This document shows, in pieces, positions 37,463 through 47,308 of a stretch of DNA of 64,000 bases. Where the stretch lies: the NCBI GenBank assembly GCA_018902545.1, contig JAHIQM010000015.1:310001-374000 (forward strand), read 5' to 3'. Made by a program: the position numbers and the translations under genes. This stretch comes from Pseudomonadota bacterium. Lineage in GTDB: Bacteria; Desulfobacterota; Desulfovibrionia; Desulfovibrionales; Desulfomicrobiaceae. The notes under the pieces were generated by a model. That model searched no databases. It was not told where the DNA came from and saw only the letters and a list, made by a program, of their open reading frames with translations. Every line of letters begins with the position of its first letter. Positions within the stretch are counted from its first letter, which is position 1.

Positions 37463-38868
37463 TGAAAAGAAAACTCAATTCGCTTGCTATGACCGGTATA
37501 TTTGCACTTTCAGACCTGCTTGGTCTGTTGCTGGTCTGGTGTCTGAGTGTTTGGATCCGGCTCGTTTTTGACGGACAGTTTGGGCTTCTCCTTTACTGGA
37601 ACCTTGTTCCTTGCCTTGGGTTGTATATCGTTTCCAATGCACTTGTCGGTTTGTATCCAGGAATTCTGCTCAGTCCCCCGGAAGAACTCAAAAAACTATC
37701 TCAGTCCACCTCTGTCATATTTCTTGCCATGACGGGAGCAGTGTTTTTTTCGAAACAGGGGGAATTATATTCACGTGGCATATTTCTCATGGCGTGGTTA
37801 GGCGCGCTTCTGGTGCTTCCGCTGTTTCGTTCTTTGCTACGTCGACATGCGCATGCCAAGGACTGGTGGGGCCATCCCGTAGTGATTCTGGGCGCGGGCA
37901 AAACCGGGCGGGAAGTGTGCAAAGCATTGGCCCGTGAGCATCGTCTCGGACTGCGGCCTGTTGCCTTTTTCGACGACGATCCAGCCAAAATCGGCACCCA
38001 TATCCACGGCGTACCGGTAGAAGGGCCTCTTCATTCCGCGGGAAATTTGGCCAGTGAATATAGGGACGCTGTCGCCATCGTGGCTATGCCTGGAGTATTG
38101 CCCGCTCGTCTCGTTGAAATATTGGAAGGGCCGGCATCGGAGTTTCGTCGCTTGATTTTGATTCCAGACCTCTTTGGTGCGGCCTCGCTGTGGATTTCCG
38201 CCTTTGATTTAGGTGGAATTTTAGGTCTAGAGGTTCATCAAAAGCTTCTTGATCCACGCAGACAATGGCTCAAACGATGCATGGAGCTTGGGCTGATTTT
38301 TGTTTTTTTGCCAATTATTTTGTTGTTGTCTTTGGCGATAGCCATCTGGATCAAGAAAGATTCCACTGGTCCAGTCCTTTTTTGTCAAAAGCGTATCGGT
38401 CTTGACGGCAAAGACATAGTTATCTGGAAATTTCGGACCATGGTTCAAGAAGCTGGCGAGGTTTTGGAAGAGTGTCTGGCAACCGATTCTGATATGCGTG
38501 CCGAATGGGATCAAAACCACAAGCTCACGTGCGACCCGCGCATCACTCGTGTGGGACGCATCTTGCGCAAAACAAGCCTGGATGAGTTGCCTCAGCTATG
38601 GAATGTACTGCGCGGGGATTTGAGCCTGGTTGGCCCACGGCCCATCGTCTGGGACGAGGTGGTCAAATATCAGGGCGGCTTTGCTCTTTACAAGAAGGTA
38701 AAGCCGGGATTGACGGGGCTTTGGCAGGTTTCCGGGCGAAGCGACACCACGTATGCCGAGAGGGTTCGTCTCGATGCGTATTATGTGCGCAATTGGTCGA
38801 TTTGGTTTGATATTTATATTCTGCTCAAGACACCCGGCGAAGTGTTTCGTTGCCGTGGGGCCTGCTGA
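37462..38868 (+). CDS. Undecaprenyl-phosphate hexose-1-phosphate transferase (WbaP-like, large PGT)
   Basis: Multi-TM plus CoA-binding-like domain, then GPVLFCQKRIGLDGKDIVIWKFRTM; SLDELPQLWNVLRGDLSLVGPRPI; KPGLTGLWQVSGRSDTTYAERVRLDAYYVRNWS. Confidence 0.93.
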   Translation: MKRKLNSLAMTGIFALSDLLGLLLVWCLSVWIRLVFDGQFGLLLYWNLVPCLGLYIVSNALVGLYPGILLSPPEELKKLSQSTSVIFLAMTGAVFFSKQGELYSRGIFLMAWLGALLVLPLFRSLLRRHAHAKDWWGHPVVILGAGKTGREVCKALAREHRLGLRPVAFFDDDPAKIGTHIHGVPVEGPLHSAGNLASEYRDAVAIVAMPGVLPARLVEILEGPASEFRRLILIPDLFGAASLWISAFDLGGILGLEVHQKLLDPRRQWLKRCMELGLIFVFLPIILLLSLAIAIWIKKDSTGPVLFCQKRIGLDGKDIVIWKFRTMVQEAGEVLEECLATDSDMRAEWDQNHKLTCDPRITRVGRILRKTSLDELPQLWNVLRGDLSLVGPRPIVWDEVVKYQGGFALYKKVKPGLTGLWQVSGRSDTTYAERVRLDAYYVRNWSIWFDIYILLKTPGEVFRCRGAC

Positions 38869-38881
38869 GCGAATTGGGAAT

Positions 38882-40078
38882 TTACGTGAGTTTGGTTCTT
38901 ATGCGGATTGTATGAGTAAACGCCATCCCAATCGGAAAAAATAGAAAAAGTGCCCCGTCTCTACTTAAAAAGCGTACGTCAAAAAGCCCAAAGGCCAGCA
39001 TGAAGCCCGTGATATAGAGCATCAGATGATGTCCTTGATAGTGTCCGTATCGAATAGCCATGACCCAGCATGCGACTAGCAAAGCCGTTCCCACTATTCC
39101 CCACCCATATATGGCCGCAAGATAAATGCTGTGCGGGTGCTTAAAGTAGCGAAACTCCGTATGAAGATTTTCTGCTTTGAGCGTGTCATAATTTCTATCG
39201 AGATGCTCTTGGTAATGGATTTGGAAGGTGCGTAAACCGTTTCCAAAGAAAGGCGCTTCCGTGATCTTTTGATACGCGAGGCTCCAAATGGGCAAGCGAC
39301 TTTGGTAGGTTGAGTCCTCCAGGGGCGCTTGAAATGCGTTGAAGATTCTTTGCTGCTCACTGTCCGGCATGAATGGAAATGCGGCGCATGCCACAACCAG
39401 CAGGATAGCTACTGAAGCAAGAGATTTTTTCCATGAGCGAATAGCTGCAAATACAAATAGGGCGCTAGCCATGCCAAGGTAGGAAGATCTGCCAACGCTG
39501 AGGACGATCATGATCGACAGGATGGCCATGAGCCCATAGCCTGTATAGCGTATGGTGCGATTTGGGTGAGGGAAGCAGAGCAGGAAGAAAATCCCCAGAG
39601 CTGAGAGTTCTCCAAGTACATTGGGATGCGAAAAGGACAGGGCAAGGCGTCCGGCGTTGCCGCTGGTGCCCAAGAGTGGCGCGTCGAAAAGAAGGGTCCG
39701 CAGGCAGCTCAGAAAGAAATTCGCTGCCAAGGCGGCGGGCAGGGCAAACAGGATCGTGTGCAATCTGTCGCGAAAAAGAAGCCATCCGGCGGCCCCGGCG
39801 AAAAACGCCGCACTGAAAATCCCGGCCACATGCAGATCTTTCAGGGGGTTCCCTGGGGTAATTACGAGATAGATGAAAAAGAGAACCGGTATGAAGAATT
39901 TCCAATCAATCTCAATGTGCTTTCTGCGCCTGGCCTGAACAAGGATGAAGAATCCGAGCAGGCCTGATGTGTAGAGGACGAAATACGACCACAAATCGAA
40001 CCCGAAGGAAATGCAAAGAGCAATCATCCAGAAAAAGAAAAGTCTTTGGATGCGCTGCGATGGCATATCGGCTGTCAT
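38882..40078 (-). CDS. O-antigen ligase/polymerase family membrane protein
   Basis: About 10 TM segments; RLALSFSHPNVLGELSALGIFFLLCF; FGNGLRTFQIHYQEH; FRYFKHPHSIYLAAIYGWGIVG (WaaL/Wzy-like His loop). Confidence 0.82.
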   Translation of the reverse strand: MTADMPSQRIQRLFFFWMIALCISFGFDLWSYFVLYTSGLLGFFILVQARRRKHIEIDWKFFIPVLFFIYLVITPGNPLKDLHVAGIFSAAFFAGAAGWLLFRDRLHTILFALPAALAANFFLSCLRTLLFDAPLLGTSGNAGRLALSFSHPNVLGELSALGIFFLLCFPHPNRTIRYTGYGLMAILSIMIVLSVGRSSYLGMASALFVFAAIRSWKKSLASVAILLVVACAAFPFMPDSEQQRIFNAFQAPLEDSTYQSRLPIWSLAYQKITEAPFFGNGLRTFQIHYQEHLDRNYDTLKAENLHTEFRYFKHPHSIYLAAIYGWGIVGTALLVACWVMAIRYGHYQGHHLMLYITGFMLAFGLFDVRFLSRDGALFLFFPIGMAFTHTIRIRTKLT

Positions 40079-41838
40079 ATTTCATGCCCCTGTGACGATG
40101 AGAATTGCAGATCGTAGAGTTTCTTGTACGTGCCGCAACGTTGCAACAAGGTCTCGTGCGGACCCATATCGAGAATCTTTCCACCCTGCATAACCACGAT
40201 TTTATTCGCCGAGAGAATCGTCGACAAACGGTGCGCGATGATCAGGCTGGTTCTGCCCTGCATGAGATTTTCCAGGGCCTGCTGAACGATGCGTTCCGAT
40301 TCCGTGTCCAAGGCTGAGGTGGCCTCGTCGAGAATCAAAAGCGAGGGGTCTTTCATGATGGCCCTGGCGATGGTCAGGCGCTGCTTTTGCCCGCCGGACA
40401 GTTTCACCCCTTTTTCCCCCACCACAGTGTCGTAGCCTTGCGACAGCTCCAGGATGAAGTCATGGGCATAGGCAGCCTTGGCGGCCTGCTCCACGCCCTT
40501 CCGGTCAAGTTCTTTTTGTCCGTAGGCGATATTTTCCGCCACCGTCAGGTTAAAGAGAAAAGGATCCTGGGAAACGATGCCGATGTTCGTGCGCAGGCTG
40601 GGCAGGGTGTAGTCGTGCAGGGGCAGGCCGTTCAGGAGGATTTCGCCCTTCTGGCAGTCGTGAAAACGGGGGATGAGTTGCACCAAAGATGTCTTGCCCG
40701 CTCCGCTCTGGCCTACGAAGGCCACGCGCTCACCCGCCCTGATTTCAAGATTGATGTCCTTGAGGGCCGGCACCTCGGTGCCGGGGTAATTGAAGGACAC
40801 GTTCCTGAATGAAAGAGAGGAAAAGGGCGGGGTGTAGACCTCCCTGCCGCCTGTTTCTTCCTGCAATTCCTTGGAATCCAAAATTTCAAAGACCCGTTCC
40901 GCCCCGGCCATGGCCTGCTGGATGGTGTTGTTGGCCTGACTGATGGATTTGAAAGGGTCGTAGAGCATGACCAAGGCCGTCAGGAATGAGAAAAACTCTC
41001 CGGGGGTGCGGTTGCCGGCGATGACCTCGCGGCCGCCGTACCAGATGACCAGGCCCGCGCCCACGGCGCCGATCAGCTCCATGAGTGGCGAGGACAGCTG
41101 GTTGTAGATGGCGCCCTTGACGCTGATCTTGACCAGGTTGTTGCTGGTCTGTCCGAATTTTTCCTTTTCGATGTCCTCGGCCGCGAACGCCTTGACCACG
41201 CGCAGGCCGTTGAAACTTTCCTGCAGGTGCGAAGAGATGTCCGCGATCTTGGATTGGTACTTGCGGCCCACCTTGCGCAGTTTTCGGCCGAAATAAATCA
41301 CTGGGTAGATGGCCAGGGGAAAGACCAGGCAGGCCCAGAAGGCGAGCTTGGGGTCGCGGTAAATGATCAGGCCGACGAGACCGAACATGGTCAGGGTATG
41401 CTGGATGATGCGGATGAGTTCCGGCAGGCTCGCGCTGATCAGGTTCACGTCGTTTATGATGCGCGACATGAGCATGCCAACTCTGGTCTCCCCAAAAAAG
41501 TCCACCGGCAGACAGATGATCTTGGCGAACAGTTCGTAGCGCAGACGCTCCAGCACCTTGAGCCCGCAGTAGGACATGAGGAACTTCTGCACAAAGAGCC
41601 CGAGGCCTTTGGCCAGGAACACCCCGACCAGAAGCAAGGGCACGAACATGAGGGCGGAGGCGTCCTTTTTAATGAAGATTTCATCCAGCGCCGGTTGCAC
41701 CAGGTAGGCTGCGCCGGCCGTGCAGGCAGCGACGATGCCCAGGCCGCTCATGGCCACGGCAATATGCAGCTTGTAGGGCATGAAGTAGCTGAGGCTGCGC
41801 TTCATGAGGCTGAATGTGCTGTTTCGTGGATCGATCAT
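40075..41838 (-). CDS. msbA: Lipid A export ABC transporter (MsbA-like)
   Basis: ABC exporter fused TM-NBD; VAFVGQSGAGKTSLVQLIPRFHDCQKGEILLNG; VKLSGGQKQRLTIARAIMKDPSLLILDEATSALDTESE. Confidence 0.92.
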   Translation of the reverse strand: MIDPRNSTFSLMKRSLSYFMPYKLHIAVAMSGLGIVAACTAGAAYLVQPALDEIFIKKDASALMFVPLLLVGVFLAKGLGLFVQKFLMSYCGLKVLERLRYELFAKIICLPVDFFGETRVGMLMSRIINDVNLISASLPELIRIIQHTLTMFGLVGLIIYRDPKLAFWACLVFPLAIYPVIYFGRKLRKVGRKYQSKIADISSHLQESFNGLRVVKAFAAEDIEKEKFGQTSNNLVKISVKGAIYNQLSSPLMELIGAVGAGLVIWYGGREVIAGNRTPGEFFSFLTALVMLYDPFKSISQANNTIQQAMAGAERVFEILDSKELQEETGGREVYTPPFSSLSFRNVSFNYPGTEVPALKDINLEIRAGERVAFVGQSGAGKTSLVQLIPRFHDCQKGEILLNGLPLHDYTLPSLRTNIGIVSQDPFLFNLTVAENIAYGQKELDRKGVEQAAKAAYAHDFILELSQGYDTVVGEKGVKLSGGQKQRLTIARAIMKDPSLLILDEATSALDTESERIVQQALENLMQGRTSLIIAHRLSTILSANKIVVMQGGKILDMGPHETLLQRCGTYKKLYDLQFSSSQGHEI

Positions 41839-42038
41839 GCAAGTATCCGGAGGCGAGGTTGCCGTTATGAGTTTTGGGCAGTGAAAATTTGTTGTTTGAG
41901 GACCTTTAGATTGCCCATGATCGGCGTGTGCCATTGTATTTTAGAAGTGGCGAACATGTATGTTTCTTATGCCGGGCTGATGCTTTGTCGTGTTTGCGGC
42001 TTGCCCGTCGTCTGTCCTTGCGAATCCTACCGCCGCAG

Positions 42039-42683
42039 TCACGGTAGGGACATGTCCGTGATGCTTGGAGATTTCGTGAAGTCGGGCATCTTTACGTCCT
42101 GGTAGACCCGTTGAAATTTGCGCGTGACCTTGCGGCGGATGAAAAACGGCAGGCTAAGCCAGAACTGGCTGCGGTGCCTTATGACGCTGTTCTGAAAATC
42201 AATGAGCACCGGGCAGTCCTGGTTGCGGACCAGGATGTTGCGGCAAGCGATGCCGAAATGGTCGATGGCGTGGCGCAGCAGCACGTCCCGCCGGATGCGC
42301 TCCAGGGTCCGGAAAAAGATCAGACTCAAGGGACGGGTGTTGGCGTCGAGGTTCTTGGCCACCCCGCCGGTATCGTCGGTGACAAGCTCCATGACCAGCG
42401 CGTCACGGCCGCAATTCGTTTTTTCGATGCCGTAAAACTTCACGAAATGTTTGGCCAGATCTGCCGGAACATGAGCCATGAGGTGGCGGTGGTTGTCGAG
42501 TTCGTACCTGAGCATGTCCGGAATCCCGTATTTTTTTTGCGCGATCATGGCTGGGTCCGGGAATTCTCCTTTGTACTGGCGATGATGGGCCAGGACCTTG
42601 GCGCAGCGGGTGGAATCGTCCTTGATGGCGTAAACCGTGCTCCAGCCGCCGATGGTGGAAATTTCCGAGTCGAGTGTGATCAT
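42039..42683 (-). CDS. YrbL-like kinase-fold protein
   Basis: STRCAKVLAHHRQYKGEFPDPAMIAQKKYGIPDML; DALVMELVTDDTGGVAKNLD; IDHFGIACRNILVRNQDCPVLIDFQNS. Confidence 0.65.
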   Translation of the reverse strand: MITLDSEISTIGGWSTVYAIKDDSTRCAKVLAHHRQYKGEFPDPAMIAQKKYGIPDMLRYELDNHRHLMAHVPADLAKHFVKFYGIEKTNCGRDALVMELVTDDTGGVAKNLDANTRPLSLIFFRTLERIRRDVLLRHAIDHFGIACRNILVRNQDCPVLIDFQNSVIRHRSQFWLSLPFFIRRKVTRKFQRVYQDVKMPDFTKSPSITDMSLP

Positions 42684-43768
42684 AAGTGTTTGTTTTTCTG
42701 TAATGAAGCGTCGTGCCTGGAGGAGAGCATAAAATCTAAAAATTTCTTGGTCTGCAATTCAATTGAAAATGTTTGAGCTGCGTGATCTCGGACTCGATTC
42801 TTCAATTCGTGGATTTCTTGCCACGGTCTGTGAAGAAGCGTGGACAATATTTCGGCGAATTCCGCCCCTCGGCTTTCAGATGGAAGAAGATGGGAGGCAA
42901 GGAATTCGGGCCAGATTTCCGGGGCTCCGCCTGCGTTCCTGGCAATGGGTACCAGGCCATTGGCCATGGCCTCTTCAAGGGCGATGCCGAGAGGTTCGCA
43001 TTGGCTCGGCAGGATGAAGATGTCCGCAGCTCGCAGTTCCGTGGTAACATCGTTGACATATCCAGAAAAGAAAACCCGGTCCGTGAGTCCAAGTTTCTGG
43101 ACCAGCACTTTCAATTCCGCAGAAAGCGCGCCCTCCCCAATGATATTCAAAAAAAATTTCAATTTTCTGTCGGCAAGAATTTTACATGCCTCCAAAACGT
43201 CTATGTGCCTTTTGTCTTTATTGAGCTGGCTTGTTGTTATGATTTTAAGCGTGTTGTTTGTTTGTATTTCGTGTTTCGATATTTCTGTTCCGGGATGAAT
43301 TGCGGCAATTTTGAATTTTTTTGCGTAGGGTACATTTTTTAAAAATCCGCTTTTTGTGTATTCACTACAACAAACAAAAACTGGTTTTGTAAAAAAATGC
43401 AGTATTTTATTTTCAAACTTGTTTTTGATGTCTCCAGGGCTTCCAATATGGACGATGAGAGGAATGCCTGCAATTCTAGCGGCGATGCCCGCAGATTTGA
43501 TGTCTTTTCCTACGTTTGCAACGACGAATTGAATTTTTCTTTTTTTGAAAAAAGAGTAGAGCTTGTATATAAGGATGGGATTGTAATCTGGGCCGAATTT
43601 TATTGGATGAGATTCAATTTTTCTTTGTGTTGCCCTGTCTATAAATCTTTTATCTTTTCCAAAAATTATCGAGTTTATATTCAATTCCTTGAGAGCTGTC
43701 GCCGTATCAATGCACCACGTCTTGACCCCGCCCCATTTCCTTGTGCTGTTGACGAATGCGATATTCAT
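42680..43768 (-). CDS. Family 4 glycosyltransferase
   Basis: MNIAFVNSTRKWGGVKTWCIDTATAL; DIFILPSQCEPLGIALEEAMANGLVPIARNAGGAPEIW. Confidence 0.9.
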   Translation of the reverse strand: MNIAFVNSTRKWGGVKTWCIDTATALKELNINSIIFGKDKRFIDRATQRKIESHPIKFGPDYNPILIYKLYSFFKKRKIQFVVANVGKDIKSAGIAARIAGIPLIVHIGSPGDIKNKFENKILHFFTKPVFVCCSEYTKSGFLKNVPYAKKFKIAAIHPGTEISKHEIQTNNTLKIITTSQLNKDKRHIDVLEACKILADRKLKFFLNIIGEGALSAELKVLVQKLGLTDRVFFSGYVNDVTTELRAADIFILPSQCEPLGIALEEAMANGLVPIARNAGGAPEIWPEFLASHLLPSESRGAEFAEILSTLLHRPWQEIHELKNRVRDHAAQTFSIELQTKKFLDFMLSSRHDASLQKNKHL

Positions 43769-43789
43769 GGCTGTCCTGTGTCCATGTCC

Positions 43790-44776
43790 TTAGCGGAGGA
43801 TTTTTGCGGAAAGCGCGTGGGCGTGGAGGAAAAGTTTGTTTCTGAGCCATGCCGGGGTTTTGGCGTCTTTTACGGCGATGCGGCCGATGCGTTGCGAGCC
43901 TGGGCCGACAACGGTCCGCTCCAGGGTCAGCGCTGCCTGGTATCCGGCCTGGGCACTGGCCTCAAGCGTTGTTCCGTCAAACTGGCCCCAGGGAAGGCAG
44001 AGGAAGGGGCAGGGCTGGTCTAGGATCGCCTCCAACTCCTTTTTGGCTCGACTAAAGTCTTCCAGGCACATGTCCAAGCGCTCTTCCTGCTCCGCGATGC
44101 GCAGGGGGCTGCCACTCCAGTCCAGTCCGAAGCCCGCGTGGGCGTAGGCGCTGCCCGTCGGGTATACCGGGGAATCAGCTGCTGCGTCTGGGCCGCAAAG
44201 GGTTTTGTGGCTCCAGTGTTTTGCGTCCCCAAGGGTGCCGTTTGGCTTGTGGCTGGTGAAGCAGGCCTGGTGCGCTGCGGAGTGCGAATACACCTCCATC
44301 CCCATGTCGTGGACCAGGAGGCGGACCTCGGCGTGGTTCATGAACCATTCGCAGTTTCCCTGCAGGGCCTGGTCCATGATTCCGTCGAAACGGGGAATGC
44401 GTGTTTGGCCGCCTTGGTCAGCGCGTGGCCTGGCTTGGCCGGGGCGCAGAAAGTCGGTAATGGCGAAAAAGACACCCCGCATGCCGCGGCGCAGAAGTTC
44501 CGGCACGGCGTAGATCCAGTTGTCCAGTGTGCAGTCATCAAAGGTGATGACGATGGCCGGAAAGAGGGGTTTTTCCTTTCCGGTGATGATTTCATGCAGC
44601 CGGGCAAGGCTTATGGTTTCAAAGCCCATCTTGCGGATCAGGTCCAAATGTGAGCCGAATTTTTCCGGCGTCATGCCGCTTTCCGGGCGCACCTGATGGT
44701 AGCACAGCACTGGGATGCTTGCGCCAAGTAAGGTTTGCGTCAGGGAAAGGAGCATTTTGTTCATGAGTCTTATCAT
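43790..44776 (-). CDS. Polysaccharide deacetylase family protein
   Basis: IPVLCYHQVRPESGMTPEKFGSHLDLI; FPAIVITFDDCTLDNWIYAVPELLRRGMRGVFFAIT; MEVYSHSAAHQA. Confidence 0.88.
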   Translation of the reverse strand: MIRLMNKMLLSLTQTLLGASIPVLCYHQVRPESGMTPEKFGSHLDLIRKMGFETISLARLHEIITGKEKPLFPAIVITFDDCTLDNWIYAVPELLRRGMRGVFFAITDFLRPGQARPRADQGGQTRIPRFDGIMDQALQGNCEWFMNHAEVRLLVHDMGMEVYSHSAAHQACFTSHKPNGTLGDAKHWSHKTLCGPDAAADSPVYPTGSAYAHAGFGLDWSGSPLRIAEQEERLDMCLEDFSRAKKELEAILDQPCPFLCLPWGQFDGTTLEASAQAGYQAALTLERTVVGPGSQRIGRIAVKDAKTPAWLRNKLFLHAHALSAKILR

Positions 44777-44925
44777 GCCGTCCCAAAACGGCGATCTGCT
44801 GCGTCAGCGCAAAAAGCCAGACCGCTTATGTATGTGCAAATACACTGCGCGTCCTGCCTTTTTCCGCTTCCTTGCATCTCACCTTTTTTGAACAACCTGC
44901 GGATTTCGAATTTTATAACAGCCAA

Positions 44926-45729
44926 TTATGAGCTGGCCAGGATTTTTTTGGCCAGGGCGGCCGCGCCGAAGCCGTTGTCGATGTTGACCACGCCCACGCC
45001 CGGGGCGCATGAGTTGAGCATGGCCAGGAGTGGGGTCAGGCCGGCGAAGTTGGCCCCATAGCCTGTCGAGGTCGGAACCGCAATGACCGGAGCCTTGACC
45101 AGCCCGCCCAGGACGCTGGGCAGGGCTCCCTCCATGCCAGCCACGGCGATGACCACTTTGGCCCGGCGCAGGGCGTTAAGATGCGGCTCAAGGCGGTGCA
45201 GGCCGGCCACGCCCACGTCGGCCACCAGGCGCGCGTTCAGTCCGAAAAATCTGGCCGTGCCCAGGGCTTCGCGGGCCACGGGTAGGTCCGAGGAGCCAGC
45301 CGTGACGATGAGCACGTCCGCGTGCGGGACTTTGGCGGCGGCCGTGAGATCGTCGTCGGGCAGGTCATCGGCTAGCGGGCCGTCCTGCAGCAGGTCCACA
45401 CCCAGGCAGAAGAGCCCGGCCTCCTCCCACAGGCATCCGTGCGGGAAATGGCGCTTGAGCGCCCGGCCGTGTTCAGGCGAAATTCTGGTGGCCAGGACCG
45501 GATGACGCTTGCCGAGCTCCATAAGAGACACGCGGATCTGTTCCAGGGTCTTGCCCTGGCCGAAGACCACTTCGCCGACATTGGTGCGCTCAAGCCGCCA
45601 GTGGTCTAGGGTCAGGCCCTGGTCCTGGCGGTCCTGCACAGTGAGCGCGGCCTGGGCCGCCTCGCAGGAGATGTTTCCGGCGGCGACATTGCGCAGCAGG
45701 GTGTGCAGTTCATTGGGATCCATGGACAT
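44926..45729 (-). CDS. larB: Nickel-pincer cofactor biosynthesis protein LarB
   Basis: NVGEVVFGQGKTLEQI; VLIVTAGSSDLPVAREAL; DVGVAGLHRLEPHLNALRRAKVVIAVAGMEGALPSVLGGLVKAPVIAVPTSTGYGANFAGLTPLLAMLNSCAPGVGVVNIDNGFGAA; the 744-aa track ORF is an antisense extension. Confidence 0.92.
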   Translation of the reverse strand: MSMDPNELHTLLRNVAAGNISCEAAQAALTVQDRQDQGLTLDHWRLERTNVGEVVFGQGKTLEQIRVSLMELGKRHPVLATRISPEHGRALKRHFPHGCLWEEAGLFCLGVDLLQDGPLADDLPDDDLTAAAKVPHADVLIVTAGSSDLPVAREALGTARFFGLNARLVADVGVAGLHRLEPHLNALRRAKVVIAVAGMEGALPSVLGGLVKAPVIAVPTSTGYGANFAGLTPLLAMLNSCAPGVGVVNIDNGFGAAALAKKILASS

Positions 45730-45867
45730 GTGCGGAAAGTCTCTCCGGTTGTTGAAAATTTTGAGCGCAAAATCCATCCCGGGCCTAGCAGATGGGCGCA
45801 TGGCGGGCAAGCGCCCGCAGGCTCCCAGTATTGCAAAGAGTCTGGGGAAAAGATAGCGTAGGAAGAT

Positions 45868-47289
45868 ATGGCGTCCAAGCGAATCCTCTTCATTGCGCGA
45901 TCTGAACTCGTGTCCCCCCTGCATGCGCAGTTCAAGGCGCATGACTGCCAGGCCATGGTCGTGGACGATCGCCTTTCGGCCATGAAGGTCCTTGAGGGGC
46001 GCAAGGCCGATCTTGTCTTCACCCTGCCGAGCCTTCCCGGATACCGGGCCCAGGATCTGCTCGATGCCGTGCAGGAGTCCGCGCATCCGGTGCCGGTCAT
46101 CGTGTTCACGGAAAAGGGCAGCGCCGAGGAAGCGCGCTATTTTATGGAAATGGGCGCTCAGGACTACTGGCTCTGCCCCCTGACCTGGGAAAAGATTCAG
46201 GCCGTGCTGCCCGAGGATGCCCCCGCGACCGGTCCCGCTCCAGGCCGACCCGCAGCGCAGGGCGACCCTCGCGATGTGTCCATCATCGGCTCCCATTCTT
46301 CCGTGGGTCGCGTTTTGGCCCTGGCGCGGCAGGTGGCCCCATCCAAGGCCACGGTGCTCATTTCCGGCGAATCGGGTACGGGCAAGGAGATGTTCGCCCG
46401 GTTCATTCACGCCCATTCGGGCCGCGAAAACGCCCCCTTTGTGGCCGTCAACTGCGCGGCCTTGCCCGAACACCTCCTTGAAAGCGAACTGTTCGGGCAC
46501 GAGAAGGGCTCTTTCACCGGGGCCATCTCCCGCAAGCTCGGCAAGTTCGAGCTGGCCACCGGCGGGACCCTGCTTTTGGACGAAATTTCCGAAATGGCTC
46601 TGGTTCTGCAAGCCAAGCTGCTGCGCGCCCTGCAGGAGGGCGAGATCGACCGTGTGGGCGGGATGGAGACGGTCAAGGTCGATGTGCGCGTCCTGGCCAC
46701 CACCAACCGTAACCTGGAACAGAGCGTGGAGAAGGGCGAGTTCCGCCAGGATCTGTTCTACCGCTTGAATGTCATCCCCCTGCGCCTGCCGCCCCTGTCT
46801 CAGCGCGGTGACGATGTCCTGGTGCTGGCCGATTTTTTCATCCGCCGTTTTGCCCGTGAATACGGGCTTGGCCTCCTGCGACTCTCGGACGAGGCCCGCG
46901 ACTGGCTTCTGGCCCACGACTGGCCCGGCAACGTGCGCGAACTGCAGAACCTGATGGAGCGGGCCGTGCTGCTGGCCGGCAGTGGTCCCATCCGGCCCGT
47001 GCATTTTCTGCTTGATGGCCAGGAATGGTCGCCCGAACTCTCGCAGGAAGGCGGCGCGGACTCGGCTGCCCTCGATGCGCCGTCGATGCCGTCCACGACT
47101 TCGGGCGTGACCATCGACGCCGACGGCCGCATTCCGACCATCCATGAAATGGAGATGCACCTGATCATCAAGAGTCTGGACAAGACCGCCGGAAACAGGA
47201 CCAAGGCATCGGAGTTACTGGGAATTTCTGTACGCACCTTGCGCAACAAACTCGGGGAATACAGAAAGATCGGCATGGACATCCCGTAG
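45868..47289 (+). CDS. NtrC-family sigma-54-dependent regulator with atypical receiver domain
   Basis: VLISGESGTGKEMFARFIHAHSGRENAPFVAVNCAALPEHLLESELFGHEKGSFTGA (GAFTGA-type loop); C-terminal Fis-like HTH NRTKASELLGISVRTLRNKL. Confidence 0.93.
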   Translation: MASKRILFIARSELVSPLHAQFKAHDCQAMVVDDRLSAMKVLEGRKADLVFTLPSLPGYRAQDLLDAVQESAHPVPVIVFTEKGSAEEARYFMEMGAQDYWLCPLTWEKIQAVLPEDAPATGPAPGRPAAQGDPRDVSIIGSHSSVGRVLALARQVAPSKATVLISGESGTGKEMFARFIHAHSGRENAPFVAVNCAALPEHLLESELFGHEKGSFTGAISRKLGKFELATGGTLLLDEISEMALVLQAKLLRALQEGEIDRVGGMETVKVDVRVLATTNRNLEQSVEKGEFRQDLFYRLNVIPLRLPPLSQRGDDVLVLADFFIRRFAREYGLGLLRLSDEARDWLLAHDWPGNVRELQNLMERAVLLAGSGPIRPVHFLLDGQEWSPELSQEGGADSAALDAPSMPSTTSGVTIDADGRIPTIHEMEMHLIIKSLDKTAGNRTKASELLGISVRTLRNKLGEYRKIGMDIP

Positions 47290-47308
47290 GGGAACCGGGT
47301 TTTCAAGG

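Noticed and set aside
41227-42105. 292-aa + strand ORF
   Set aside because: Mostly antisense to msbA; composition typical of shadow frames.
45730-47160. N-terminal part of the 744-aa minus-strand ORF 44926..47160
   Set aside because: Antisense to the well-supported NtrC-family gene; only the last ~268 codons (larB) are real. Long antisense frames are expected in GC-rich coding DNA.
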